This document shows, one piece after another, positions 18,292 through 26,041 of a stretch of DNA of 64,000 nt (positions are counted from its first letter, which is position 1; every line of letters begins with the position of its first letter). The position numbers and the translations under genes are program-made. This DNA is from Zobellia galactanivorans. GTDB lineage: Bacteria; Bacteroidota; Bacteroidia; Flavobacteriales; Flavobacteriaceae. Under the pieces are notes generated by a model. That model worked only from the letters and a program-made list of their open reading frames with translations. It ran no database searches and was not told the origin of the DNA. The stretch is taken from positions 2,848,501 to 2,912,500 of the forward strand of contig NC_015844.1 in NCBI RefSeq assembly GCF_000973105.1, written 5' to 3'.

Positions 18292-18912
18292 CTAAAGCCT
18301 TTTGCCTAAGACTAAGCCAAAATGGGGAATGGTATCACTATTGGAATCAAATTGAACGGCCCCCAAAAGACCTAGATAAAAACTATCTCCAATCTGAAAA
18401 TTATAGTTTAGGCGAAGTGACGCTCCTACTGCAAAAGTTCTAGCGGGAGAGAACCTAATACTACTGCGAACGGGATATGGAAGGTCTGTCCCTGCTGGGT
18501 ACAGGATTGAATCCAAGTCCATAAGCGAGGTAGCCTGATATCGAAATAAGGGTAGAATAGAAAGACCGAATCGCTGATTGGTTGTTTGTATAAAATTATA
18601 TCTAATACCTGTGACAAGCTGAAAACCGGAAGTAACCGTATGCAATGTAGCATCAACCCTTTCGCCATCCGATAGTTCATAAAAAAGTGGAGTGTAGGGA
18701 GAATCGTTCAGAGTACCTTCGAAACCCAATTGCCAATAAAATTTATTTGAAAAATTCTTACCATAGTTGGTACCGAAATGATACCCAGGAATATCGCCTG
18801 TTCCATGTATACTGAGTCCAAATGAAAACTCCAAGTAAGATTTTGGCTCGTTCTGTCCGTGAAGAATGAATTGTGGAGCTAGAAAAAGAATTAAAATTAA
18901 ATATATCCTCAT
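18292..18912 (-). CDS. Putative small outer membrane beta-barrel protein
   Basis: 206 residues beginning with a Sec signal peptide (MRIYLILILFLAPQFILHGQ, cleavage after HGQ likely). The mature chain alternates aromatic and polar residues in the manner of outer membrane strands (YLEFSFGLSIHG, FYWQLGFEGTL, GIRYNFIQ, FAVGASLRLNYNF) and ends HFGLVLGKRL. No known family was recognised. It lies 154 bases upstream of the small lipoprotein on the same strand; co-transcription is possible but not shown. Confidence 0.7.
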   Translation of the reverse strand: MRIYLILILFLAPQFILHGQNEPKSYLEFSFGLSIHGTGDIPGYHFGTNYGKNFSNKFYWQLGFEGTLNDSPYTPLFYELSDGERVDATLHTVTSGFQLVTGIRYNFIQTTNQRFGLSILPLFRYQATSLMDLDSILYPAGTDLPYPVRSSIRFSPARTFAVGASLRLNYNFQIGDSFYLGLLGAVQFDSNSDTIPHFGLVLGKRL

Positions 18913-19071
18913 AATTATTTACAGATTATCATCAGCTTTTGAGCTGACAGATTTGGTTCCGTACTTAATGCGGTAAAGTGGCTAAAGGTATTCTTTATCC
19001 ATAATAAAATTATACTCTATTCCATAAAAGGTATGGGACAACCTTCTGGAATTTACAAAGAATTAAAATTT

Positions 19072-19101
19072 AAAAGTGTGTGGGTTAACCCACACACTTT
19101 T
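19072..19101 (-). terminator. Perfect palindromic terminator
   Basis: A 30-base perfect palindrome (AAAAGTGTGTGGGTT and its complement) lies 9 bases beyond the stop of the 19111-20310 gene. On the minus strand the stem ends in a U run, as expected of a Rho-independent terminator. Confidence 0.8.
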
Positions 19102-19110
19102 AATTATCAT

Positions 19111-20310
19111 TTAGTTTCCTTCATACCTGATAAATTTCATCTTTCCAAGATCGTATCGTTTGTACCGATTATCTGAGAACTGAACAATTCTGGAACCTAA
19201 GTCATCATCCTCTCTTTTAGAAGAGACTTTAACGGTTGTACCCGGAAATGCAGGTTGAGCAGGAGTTGTGCTAGTAGCGGGTTTATAAGCGCTACCCGGT
19301 ATGGAAATTGAGATCTCAGCTGTAGAGCCACCATCCTCTTCTATCCATTTTTCCACATTATAATCGCCTAGGTTATTTAAGTTCCAATTAAACAGGAATG
19401 ACGCATTAAATTTTGTCCACTTATCATCCTTAAAATACTTCCGCTTAACTCTTCCAAAACTGGTCTCCGCTACTATTGTGCCAGCAGCTCCCTGTGTGCC
19501 AGCTACAACTTGCCTAAATTCAAGCTTACCCGAGAACCATGACTCGATTCCGTTCAAGTCGGTAACTTGAATCCATGCTCCATGCTCTGCCTCGCCGTTT
19601 ACCCTACGGAATTTGGATTTTGCCGTAAGTGAGGTACCATTCTTTCCTGTAGTGAACGGCGGCACAGCTTTAGTATCGATTAGATCTTCTCCAATATTAT
19701 CAAGTTCGGGGAGGTATTCAGCAGCACCAATAACATAAACATCATTTTCCCATGCATATTCTTCGTTAACATCAAACGCATATTCCAGCTCTCCTTCATC
19801 ATTAAGCTTATAACCCGGGGCCGAGTAGTCGGCATTGTGGGCCCCTTTTAGCACAACAATCGGTTCGTTCATACTCTTAGCAACGTCAAAACCCTTATTG
19901 GATAGGGCTAAATCTTCCAAGGTTTCAGCTCTTGGGTAAAATATCATGGGAATTTCACTTTCGTCAAACGATTTAATTTTAGCCGACAGGGTTTTAATAT
20001 TAGATGTTGATTTACCGAACTTGGAAGAGGTAGATAATTTTTTAGTCATATCATCTACATAGACCAAATAGTCATCACCTGCTTCGCTAAGCTCATGTGC
20101 ATTTTCGTAAACATAACTTCTGAAATCTGAAGTTCTTGCCATTAAAAGAACTTCTTTAGCTAACTCGGCATAGGCTGTGATTTGTTTAGTATCAGTAAAC
20201 TCATTGACGGCCAAACCCATAGTTCTACTTTCAATACTTGTATCCAGAACGGCAACATTTCCGTTAGTAATCGATGCTTCTTCCTTGGAACAGGAGAATA
20301 GTACTACCAT
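19111..20310 (-). CDS. Exported lipoprotein, unknown function, possible start frameshift
   Basis: The in-frame ATG gives 399 residues beginning MVVLFSCSKEE, which has a lipobox-like FSC but lacks a basic n-region and most of the hydrophobic core. Just upstream, an ATG at 20347 in another frame followed by an A9 run (20334-20342) would give MSKKTFFLSFVSM joined to this frame if the run were A8, a textbook lipoprotein signal. The body has no family I recognise: an N-terminal helical part (about residues 15-110), then a beta-rich part with FTTGKNGTSLTAKSKFRR and a C-terminal SDNRYKRYDLGKMKFIRYE. No in-frame ATG, GTG or TTG exists between 20310 and the preceding stop codon. Confidence 0.7.
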   Translation of the reverse strand: MVVLFSCSKEEASITNGNVAVLDTSIESRTMGLAVNEFTDTKQITAYAELAKEVLLMARTSDFRSYVYENAHELSEAGDDYLVYVDDMTKKLSTSSKFGKSTSNIKTLSAKIKSFDESEIPMIFYPRAETLEDLALSNKGFDVAKSMNEPIVVLKGAHNADYSAPGYKLNDEGELEYAFDVNEEYAWENDVYVIGAAEYLPELDNIGEDLIDTKAVPPFTTGKNGTSLTAKSKFRRVNGEAEHGAWIQVTDLNGIESWFSGKLEFRQVVAGTQGAAGTIVAETSFGRVKRKYFKDDKWTKFNASFLFNWNLNNLGDYNVEKWIEEDGGSTAEISISIPGSAYKPATSTTPAQPAFPGTTVKVSSKREDDDLGSRIVQFSDNRYKRYDLGKMKFIRYEGN

Positions 20311-20810
20311 AGATACAAACGATAAAAAAAATGTTTTTTTTTGACATAATTCGACCTTTTTTTTGATTAGAAATGTTGTTTAATCTTACAAACATATGTC
20401 TTTATTATGTTGTATTACGTAAAAAAACAGTTATCTCTTCATGAACAATAATTGCCGTGAAGAATGTGGTGTAATACCGTAATATCGTGGTTTAAATCCT
20501 CAGTTAATTTAACTGATATATTTCAAACACTTCTAAATTTTTCATTTTCATATAGTGTTAAACAAAATGATTATTCTAAGTGGGTATGATTACTAATCTC
20601 TTGGGTTTTGGCTTTGCTACATGAGAAGCAATGTTCTTTTTGGAATATTACAAAGAATAAAGGGGTGGCGTACATCGGGAAGAGTGTTTTTATAAAATCC
20701 CTAATTATTGATTAGATTTTAGTGATAAGGTCTTGGAGGGTTGTAAATTTTAAAGAATATATCGCTAAAAACCCAATTGTCGGTAAGAAGTCGGTAAGGA
20801 TAAAACAAAA
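20311..20810. other. Gene-free AT-rich stretch left of the tRNA-Leu copy
   Basis: About 500 bases with no convincing ORF. Apart from the A9 tract described for the lipoprotein start, the only structure seen is an imperfect 11-base tandem repeat (GTCGGTAAGAA / GTCGGTAAGGA) at 20779-20800, about 50 bases beyond the 3' end of the left tRNA-Leu. Confidence 0.4.
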
Positions 20811-20843
20811 AAACCTTGAAAATCAGAAGATTAACAAGGGTTT
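20811..20843 (-). terminator. Hairpin downstream of left tRNA-Leu
   Basis: AAACCTTG and CAAGGGTTT flank a loop, three bases beyond the tRNA 3' end. The element is nearly identical to the one at 27938-27970, and the minus strand would end in U residues. Confidence 0.6.
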
Positions 20844-20845
20844 AA

Positions 20846-20998
20846 GTACTCGAGACGGGACTTGAACCCGTACGGACTAATGTCCATTGGATTTTAAGTC
20901 CAACGTGTCTACCAATTCCACCACTCGAGCCGCTATTGGTAAAGTCTTTAACAAAAAAACGCCGACAAGCAGCGTTTATAATGTCGAGCAAAAGACAG
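20846..20998 (-). repeat. 153 bp direct repeat, left copy
   Basis: Read base by base, this segment is identical to 38833-38985. It contains a complete tRNA-Leu gene plus 68 bases of its upstream leader. Beyond 20998 the similarity continues in degraded form through the 3' half of a tRNA-Gly gene. Confidence 0.95.
20847..20930 (-). tRNA. tRNA-Leu(UAA), left copy
   Basis: 84-nucleotide class II tRNA on the minus strand: acceptor GCTCGAG/CTCGAGT (one G-U pair), anticodon loop CTTAAAA giving anticodon UAA, long variable arm, T arm GGGTTCAAGTCCC, discriminator A, CCA not encoded. It is identical to 38834-38917. The promoter used by the right-hand tRNA pair is not present here, so transcription would depend on its short leader or on read-through from the PUL operon. 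Confidence 0.95.
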
Positions 20999-21003
20999 GT
21001 GAA

Positions 21004-21043
21004 AGCGAAAAACGTGATTCGGACCCTTGACCTCTTGGTAGGT
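21004..21043 (-). pseudogene. Decayed 3' half of tRNA-Gly(GCC)
   Basis: Aligned with the intact gene at 39005-39077, this stretch matches from the anticodon stem through the T arm to the 3' acceptor strand (ACCT..CCAAG..AGGTC..GGGT.CGAATC.CGTTTTTCGCT, where dots mark differences), with several substitutions and a short deletion. The 5' half is missing and is replaced by the coding sequence of a truncated lipoprotein. Confidence 0.7.
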
Positions 21044-21211
21044 AAACCGGACCAATTTAAGGGGGGCATCGGTTTCTTGTTTTTTGATCGCTTTTTCACT
21101 GGTTTGCTTACAGCTTGATAAAGCGAATAGGGCTATCATAAAAAGACTGATAGGATAAAGCGTACTTTTTTTTGGCCACTTTGTGCGATTTGATTTTTGA
21201 TTTCTTGCCAT
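21044..21211 (-). pseudogene. Truncated lipoprotein gene at island edge
   Basis: An ATG four bases after the stop of the DUF6786-like gene begins MARNQKSNRTKWPKK, followed by a hydrophobic segment and lipobox ALSSC, then only about 20 residues (KQTSEKAIKKQETDAP). From there the frame runs into the tRNA-Gly remnant and on to 20948, giving a nonsense tail. It looks like the last gene of the PUL operon cut off by the event that created the tRNA repeat. A genuinely short lipoprotein is less likely. Confidence 0.6.
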
Positions 21212-21215
21212 AGGT

Positions 21216-22478
21216 TTAGTTAAAGGCCTTTTTGATGTCATCTATGGTTACTCCGAATACTTGCTTTATTATGGGCGCCAAGCTATTTTCATTCCCTTCA
21301 ATATGAAAGGTGTGTTGGATATGCGTTCCGCTCTCACCGGCCTTTAGTGCCAAGGCAGGGGAGGAGGTTTCCAGTTCGTAAAAAGGGCCGAGGGGCTTTT
21401 TGCCGGGAGCAGGGGCGCCGTCATTATAGGAATTGATTACATCTCCCGAGTAGGGTTCTTCCTGTATTTCCCACATCGAATTTACGTAATCGCTTATGCC
21501 CTCGGGTTTGTTGTACTTTAAAATGGTCAGTATTTTGTGTTCCGTATCATAAGAGCCCGCTATGTTTTTTGCGCGAAGGGGAGGTAGGCCTATCTTGCTC
21601 CGATACTGTCCGTCACCGCTAAAATAGAGAACATTTTCTCGAACAACCAATCGTTCTGGTGGGACTTTGCCAAAGTAGGTATCGTTTACGACTGCGCCCA
21701 ATCGGTCTTCATTACCCGAGATATAGGGTATGACAATGGTTGTTTTAGGAGAAGGGTTGAACATGCCCAAGAGCCATATCGATACCAGTCCGGAATCTTT
21801 TTTCCAGTCCTCTTTTCCGGTGTTGGTTACGGTATTTGTGGTTTTATAGGCCACGGCCCTAGTTTCCCCCAATGTACCTATACCAAGTTCTTTCTGTATT
21901 TCTTCTGGGGATAAAAGTGTTATTTCACGTTCAATGCCCAAGTCGAATTGAAATCCTGAGTAATTGGTCAACGCGGCGTTTTTGGTAAATACCACCTTGT
22001 TCGGGGCACTGCTCTTTATATCGAAAGGTTCTAAGTCTATAAGCCTTGGAGTTTGCCAGTTTTCTAAGTTGAACTCATTTCCTTCCTTAAAAAACAGTGA
22101 ATATTGCCCGCCTTCGGGGCCTAGCCAAAAACGTTCTTCTCCACCAAAGGCATTGATGTGCTCTAGGGTGTCTTGTGATTCAAAAAGTTCCCTATTGATC
22201 CATCCATAACTTCGTCCGTTTGGTCCTGATGAACTACTGGTCATTACTCGACCTTGTAGATTAGGGGCTAGGGCGACTTTGGACTTGCCCGATGGATCCG
22301 ATAGTTCTATTATCGGGGTATAGGTTTTCATAAAGCTTAAATCATTCTCGTAAGGGGTAAAGGTTAGGGTATCTACGGCTTTGGGGACTTGGGTTTCTTT
22401 TTTCTCCGATTTACAGGCGGTCATGGCCATGATAAGGAGCAGGGGTATGAGGTACGGGTGGCTGATAGTTGTGTTCAT
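21216..22478 (-). CDS. DUF6786-like PUL lipoprotein
   Basis: 420 residues with signal MNTTISHPYLIPLLLIMAM followed by lipobox MTAC. The body resembles the DUF6786 family of PUL-encoded proteins, including FGGEERFWLGPEGGQYSLFF and a beta-sandwich pattern like galactose mutarotases. A role in handling oligosaccharides at the cell envelope is an inference from position: it follows the second sulfatase by 21 bases, and a truncated lipoprotein starts four bases after it. The family name is from memory of the motif and is moderately certain. Confidence 0.7.
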   Translation of the reverse strand: MNTTISHPYLIPLLLIMAMTACKSEKKETQVPKAVDTLTFTPYENDLSFMKTYTPIIELSDPSGKSKVALAPNLQGRVMTSSSSGPNGRSYGWINRELFESQDTLEHINAFGGEERFWLGPEGGQYSLFFKEGNEFNLENWQTPRLIDLEPFDIKSSAPNKVVFTKNAALTNYSGFQFDLGIEREITLLSPEEIQKELGIGTLGETRAVAYKTTNTVTNTGKEDWKKDSGLVSIWLLGMFNPSPKTTIVIPYISGNEDRLGAVVNDTYFGKVPPERLVVRENVLYFSGDGQYRSKIGLPPLRAKNIAGSYDTEHKILTILKYNKPEGISDYVNSMWEIQEEPYSGDVINSYNDGAPAPGKKPLGPFYELETSSPALALKAGESGTHIQHTFHIEGNENSLAPIIKQVFGVTIDDIKKAFN

Positions 22479-22499
22479 GTTTATTATGTTGAGTTTTTA

Positions 22500-24107
22500 T
22501 TATAGTTGGCTTCCCCACCAATTTGTATTGGGCTGCCAATCTGGAGATAACATCTTTTCGCGTTGTTTTTCCAATCGTGGCATCAAAATATTTCTATTGT
22601 TTTCCAGCTTTTGTTTCCATGCGGTTTCGTTCCATGAAGCGTCTTCTTCGGCATATTCGGTTTGCATAGCTTCCAGCCAGGCCAAGAGCTCTTCTTTCAT
22701 TTCAAGTGTCAGGATTTCCTTTTCAGTCGAGCGGTCCTTGGTTTCTCCCAAATCCGTATCTAAATCATAAAGTTCCGTGTGGCCGTCTTCCCAATAATGA
22801 ATGATTTTCCAGCTTCCCTTTCGCATGATGGAAACGGGCTCCCCTCCTTGATTGCCGTAATGCGGATAGTGCCAATACAAAGGTCTTTCGGCAATGCGCC
22901 CTCCTTTTAGCAGTGGCTCAAGGCTTACCCCATCTGCGTGGTGTTCGGGCTGAAGGGGAATATCGGCTAAATCTAGAAGGGTGGGGAATAGGTCGGCACC
23001 GGAAACGGGTACCTGGTTGTGGGTTCCTTTTTGTGACATCCACGGCACATAGATAAAATAGGGCACGCGCAATCCGCCTTCCCATTGATAGCCTTTACCC
23101 CCGCGAAGATCGAGTTGATTGGTAGAAAAATTATCCCCCGAGGTAACTCCTCCATTATCGGAAGTAAAGACCACTATGGTGTTTTTGTCGAGGTCGAGGT
23201 CCCTTAAAGTTTGTAGAACACTGCCAACGGCCTCATCTACTTGCTCTATCAAACCTGCATATACGGGATTGTCTTGGTATTTTCTGGCCGGTAATACCCG
23301 TTCCATTTCAAAACCTGTTTCGGCAATGCCCATACGTTCGGCCTTGTCCCTGTACTTTTTCCATTTGGCCTGTGTGGTCTGTATAGGGGAGTGAACGGCG
23401 TAAAATGAGAGATAGGCTAGAAATGTTGAGTCTTTTTGTTCCCTAATAAACGTTGAGGTTTCCTTTGCGAGCTTCATAGAAAGCGACATCCCTTTTTCCT
23501 CGGGATAGTCCATCATTTGCGGATTGTTGAAAGGGGAGAAATAGCCTCCGCTATAGGGGCCGCCTTTCTCATACCCGCCTTGGTTGATGTCAAACCCATG
23601 GTCTGTGGGCAAGGAGTGGTCCGCTTTGCTTCCTAAGTGCCATTTTCCCGCGAAAAAAGTGGTGTATCCATTATCCTTTAAAACTTCGGGCAGAATAACA
23701 TCTTCTCGGTGTAAGTGATGTTTGTATTCCGGAGGCAGCAATTTGGTATGTCGGTTGAGCTCTTTCCAAGCCTGTCCTGATTTGGCCCCTTCGTATTGGG
23801 TGAGCCCGTGTCTTGCCGTAAACTGTCCGTTCAACAAACTCGCCCGGGATGGACTACAAACGGCGCAGGTGGCATACCCATTGGTGAAAATAGTACCCGA
23901 CCTTGCCAGACTATCAATATTGGGGGTTTCGTAAAAGGGGCTTCCCATAACGCTCAAATCGGTATAGCCCAAATCGTCGACCACAATAAAAAGGATATTC
24001 GGTTTTTTATTTGGTACAAGGCTTTGTTTTTGGTTTCCACAGGAAACTAAACACGCTGTGCCAAGGCAAGCTAAAATACTATTTATGGTACTTGTTCTCA
24101 TTGTCAT
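22500..24107 (-). CDS. S1 family sulfatase (lipoprotein)
   Basis: 535 residues. The N-terminus is a lipoprotein signal ending VSC (Cys23). The sulfatase core shows metal-binding NILFIVVDDLGYTD (residues 37-50), and the catalytic motif C-S-P-S-R at Cys84, which would be oxidised to formylglycine by a maturase not encoded in this window. GKWHLG and FTSDNGG complete the S1 pattern. It hydrolyses a sulfate ester, presumably on the polysaccharide handled by this PUL; subfamily and substrate cannot be read by eye. The start lies 3 bases from the GH97 stop, so the two are co-transcribed. Confidence 0.93.
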   Translation of the reverse strand: MTMRTSTINSILACLGTACLVSCGNQKQSLVPNKKPNILFIVVDDLGYTDLSVMGSPFYETPNIDSLARSGTIFTNGYATCAVCSPSRASLLNGQFTARHGLTQYEGAKSGQAWKELNRHTKLLPPEYKHHLHREDVILPEVLKDNGYTTFFAGKWHLGSKADHSLPTDHGFDINQGGYEKGGPYSGGYFSPFNNPQMMDYPEEKGMSLSMKLAKETSTFIREQKDSTFLAYLSFYAVHSPIQTTQAKWKKYRDKAERMGIAETGFEMERVLPARKYQDNPVYAGLIEQVDEAVGSVLQTLRDLDLDKNTIVVFTSDNGGVTSGDNFSTNQLDLRGGKGYQWEGGLRVPYFIYVPWMSQKGTHNQVPVSGADLFPTLLDLADIPLQPEHHADGVSLEPLLKGGRIAERPLYWHYPHYGNQGGEPVSIMRKGSWKIIHYWEDGHTELYDLDTDLGETKDRSTEKEILTLEMKEELLAWLEAMQTEYAEEDASWNETAWKQKLENNRNILMPRLEKQREKMLSPDWQPNTNWWGSQL

Positions 24108-24110
24108 TTT

Positions 24111-26024
24111 TTACTTCTTACTTGGTCTGATCCACATACAATGCCCACCGCCGGGTGCTATTTTTGCATTGATAACATCTCCTTTTTTTACGCTTCCCCT
24201 TCGTACCTGATAGGCTTCCGGCTTGGTCTTAAAGTGAGTCGCATCGGTATCTTCATAATAGGTAATATCATACGCCTTTCCAGCTTCCAGAAAATCCAAG
24301 ACAATAGGTAACTCGCCTCCTGGTTCATTATAAACAGAACCGATAAACCAAGACGCGTTATGTCGTCTTGCCGTAGAGATGTAAGCATCCATTTTGGCGT
24401 GGAGTATTTTGGTCTCGTCCCATTGTCCTATGGGCATTTCCTTAATAAATTCAAACAGGTCGCTTTTTTCGGTGTAGGCTTCCGGGGCATCTGGAATGCA
24501 CACAAGCCCGCTAAAAATAATCAAGGTTCTGGCTGCTTCCGCAGTGACCGTGGTATTTAGATTTTTGGCTTTCGGGCCTTTTTCCCTTTCCCCAGTATTG
24601 ACTCCGGTGATATCGAATACACCATTGTTCATATCCAAGGGGCCTTGCAAGGCGTTTATCAATGCCATGCGAATAAAGGCTTGTGGGGTGAAGGCCCGTC
24701 TAGAGTCTTGTTGGGCGTGGCAATATTCCCTTGTAATGGCATTCGGGTAGGTTCGGGTAACCCCGGTAAACGGCACCGGACTATCGTGAAAGTCGATTAA
24801 AAGTTCACTTTCTGCACTTTTTTTAATGGCCTCCCTTGTAAAGGAAACATTGCTTCCCATAAAGCCGTATTTAATTCCTTTGGCGCCCAATTCTTGATAA
24901 TACGGGAAAAGTGCGGCATCTCCGTAATCTCCTTGGCGTCTGTCATAATACAACAATACGGACACTCCTTTCTCTTTTGCATAGTCCATTACCTTTTGCA
25001 AATCGAGTTTGTCTGACATTTCAATTTGTCCTTTGGAAACATCGGTATACCAAGCATCATCGATCATGAAATATTCAATACCGTTCTCTGCGGCAAAATC
25101 GATAAACCGTAAGTAGCTTTCCGTGTCTATTCCGTAAGTAAATCCATCTGCTGCGGTATATCCGTGCACACGCCAATCCCATACCGTTTTTCCGGGCTTG
25201 ATCCATGAAGTATCTTCGAGCGCCAGTGGTGCGGCTACATTTTGTGGAATGGTGTTGGTGAGCAAGTCACCTATGTTTTCTTCTATGAGAACCAAGCGCC
25301 AAGGGGTTGTCAGTTTGCTTCCTTCGGAAGTAAATTCGTTATTGGAAATGAGTTTCCCTTTTTTCTTATCGTATTCAAAATCGATTACGGAAAAACCGGG
25401 AGCGCTTACCAAATCTGATTCGAGAAGCGATATGTATTTGCTTTGATCGGTCTCTATTACCAAAGGTACTTTCCAGCGGTAAGGAATAGAATCCATTCGC
25501 TCCAAATCACTCAAAACAATAGGGCCAATCGGCATACTTTCCCCGGCCGGCATATAGATTTTGTCGGAAGCGGAGAGTCCATATTCCATGTAAAAGGCAG
25601 GTTTTTTAGCTATAGGATATTTATCGGTCATAAAACGGAAGGCACTGCCGCCATCATAGGCACGAATATATAGGGTAGCCGGAACACCTTCATAATCTAG
25701 GGACACCTCTAGCTCGTTATACGTGTCTTGAATTTTACTGAACTGCCCCCAAACCGGACTCCAGGTATTAGAGAAGGAAGTAATCTTGGTGTCCGTTACT
25801 TTTACTTTTGTATTCGGAAAAATCGACAACGCTGAATTTTCAAGTGTTTGTTGTCCATTTTGGAAGATAGAATAACTTAAAATACCATCGGTATGGGCAA
25901 GTGTGAGTTCAATCGATTGGTCCGGGGATTTTAGGATATAAGTATGGGAAGGCACTTTACATGCCTTTGATAGGCTTGCAACGAAGAAGATCCAACCAAT
26001 TATAAGCCATTTTTTGTTTTTCAT
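24111..26024 (-). CDS. Glycoside hydrolase family 97
   Basis: 637 residues: lipoprotein-type signal (lipobox SKAC, Cys22), N-terminal beta-supersandwich domain, then a (beta/alpha)8 barrel with YFMIDDAWYTD, GVSVLLYYDRRQGDYG, LLIDFHDSPVPFTGVTRTYPN, NAITREYCHAQQD and LQGPLDMNNGVFD, the order typical of GH97. Known members are alpha-glucosidases or alpha-galactosidases with either retaining or inverting mechanism; I cannot settle which applies. The segment GIKYGFMG has a glycine where many members have an aspartate, and CHAQQD departs from the commoner RG-x-E pattern. It sits between two sulfatases, 3 and 17 bases from its neighbours. Confidence 0.9.
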   Translation of the reverse strand: MKNKKWLIIGWIFFVASLSKACKVPSHTYILKSPDQSIELTLAHTDGILSYSIFQNGQQTLENSALSIFPNTKVKVTDTKITSFSNTWSPVWGQFSKIQDTYNELEVSLDYEGVPATLYIRAYDGGSAFRFMTDKYPIAKKPAFYMEYGLSASDKIYMPAGESMPIGPIVLSDLERMDSIPYRWKVPLVIETDQSKYISLLESDLVSAPGFSVIDFEYDKKKGKLISNNEFTSEGSKLTTPWRLVLIEENIGDLLTNTIPQNVAAPLALEDTSWIKPGKTVWDWRVHGYTAADGFTYGIDTESYLRFIDFAAENGIEYFMIDDAWYTDVSKGQIEMSDKLDLQKVMDYAKEKGVSVLLYYDRRQGDYGDAALFPYYQELGAKGIKYGFMGSNVSFTREAIKKSAESELLIDFHDSPVPFTGVTRTYPNAITREYCHAQQDSRRAFTPQAFIRMALINALQGPLDMNNGVFDITGVNTGEREKGPKAKNLNTTVTAEAARTLIIFSGLVCIPDAPEAYTEKSDLFEFIKEMPIGQWDETKILHAKMDAYISTARRHNASWFIGSVYNEPGGELPIVLDFLEAGKAYDITYYEDTDATHFKTKPEAYQVRRGSVKKGDVINAKIAPGGGHCMWIRPSKK

Positions 26025-26041
26025 AGATAGGACTTAAAGCG

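Noticed and set aside
18231-18443. Plus-strand 70-residue ORF
   Set aside because: Overlaps the 3' end of the 206-residue outer membrane protein on the other strand and resembles its complement; no supporting signal.
20948-21241. A 97-residue intact protein next to the left tRNA-Leu
   Set aside because: Its C-terminal half is translated tRNA-Gly remnant and tRNA leader; only the first 56 residues after the ATG at 21211 are plausible, so it is listed as a pseudogene.
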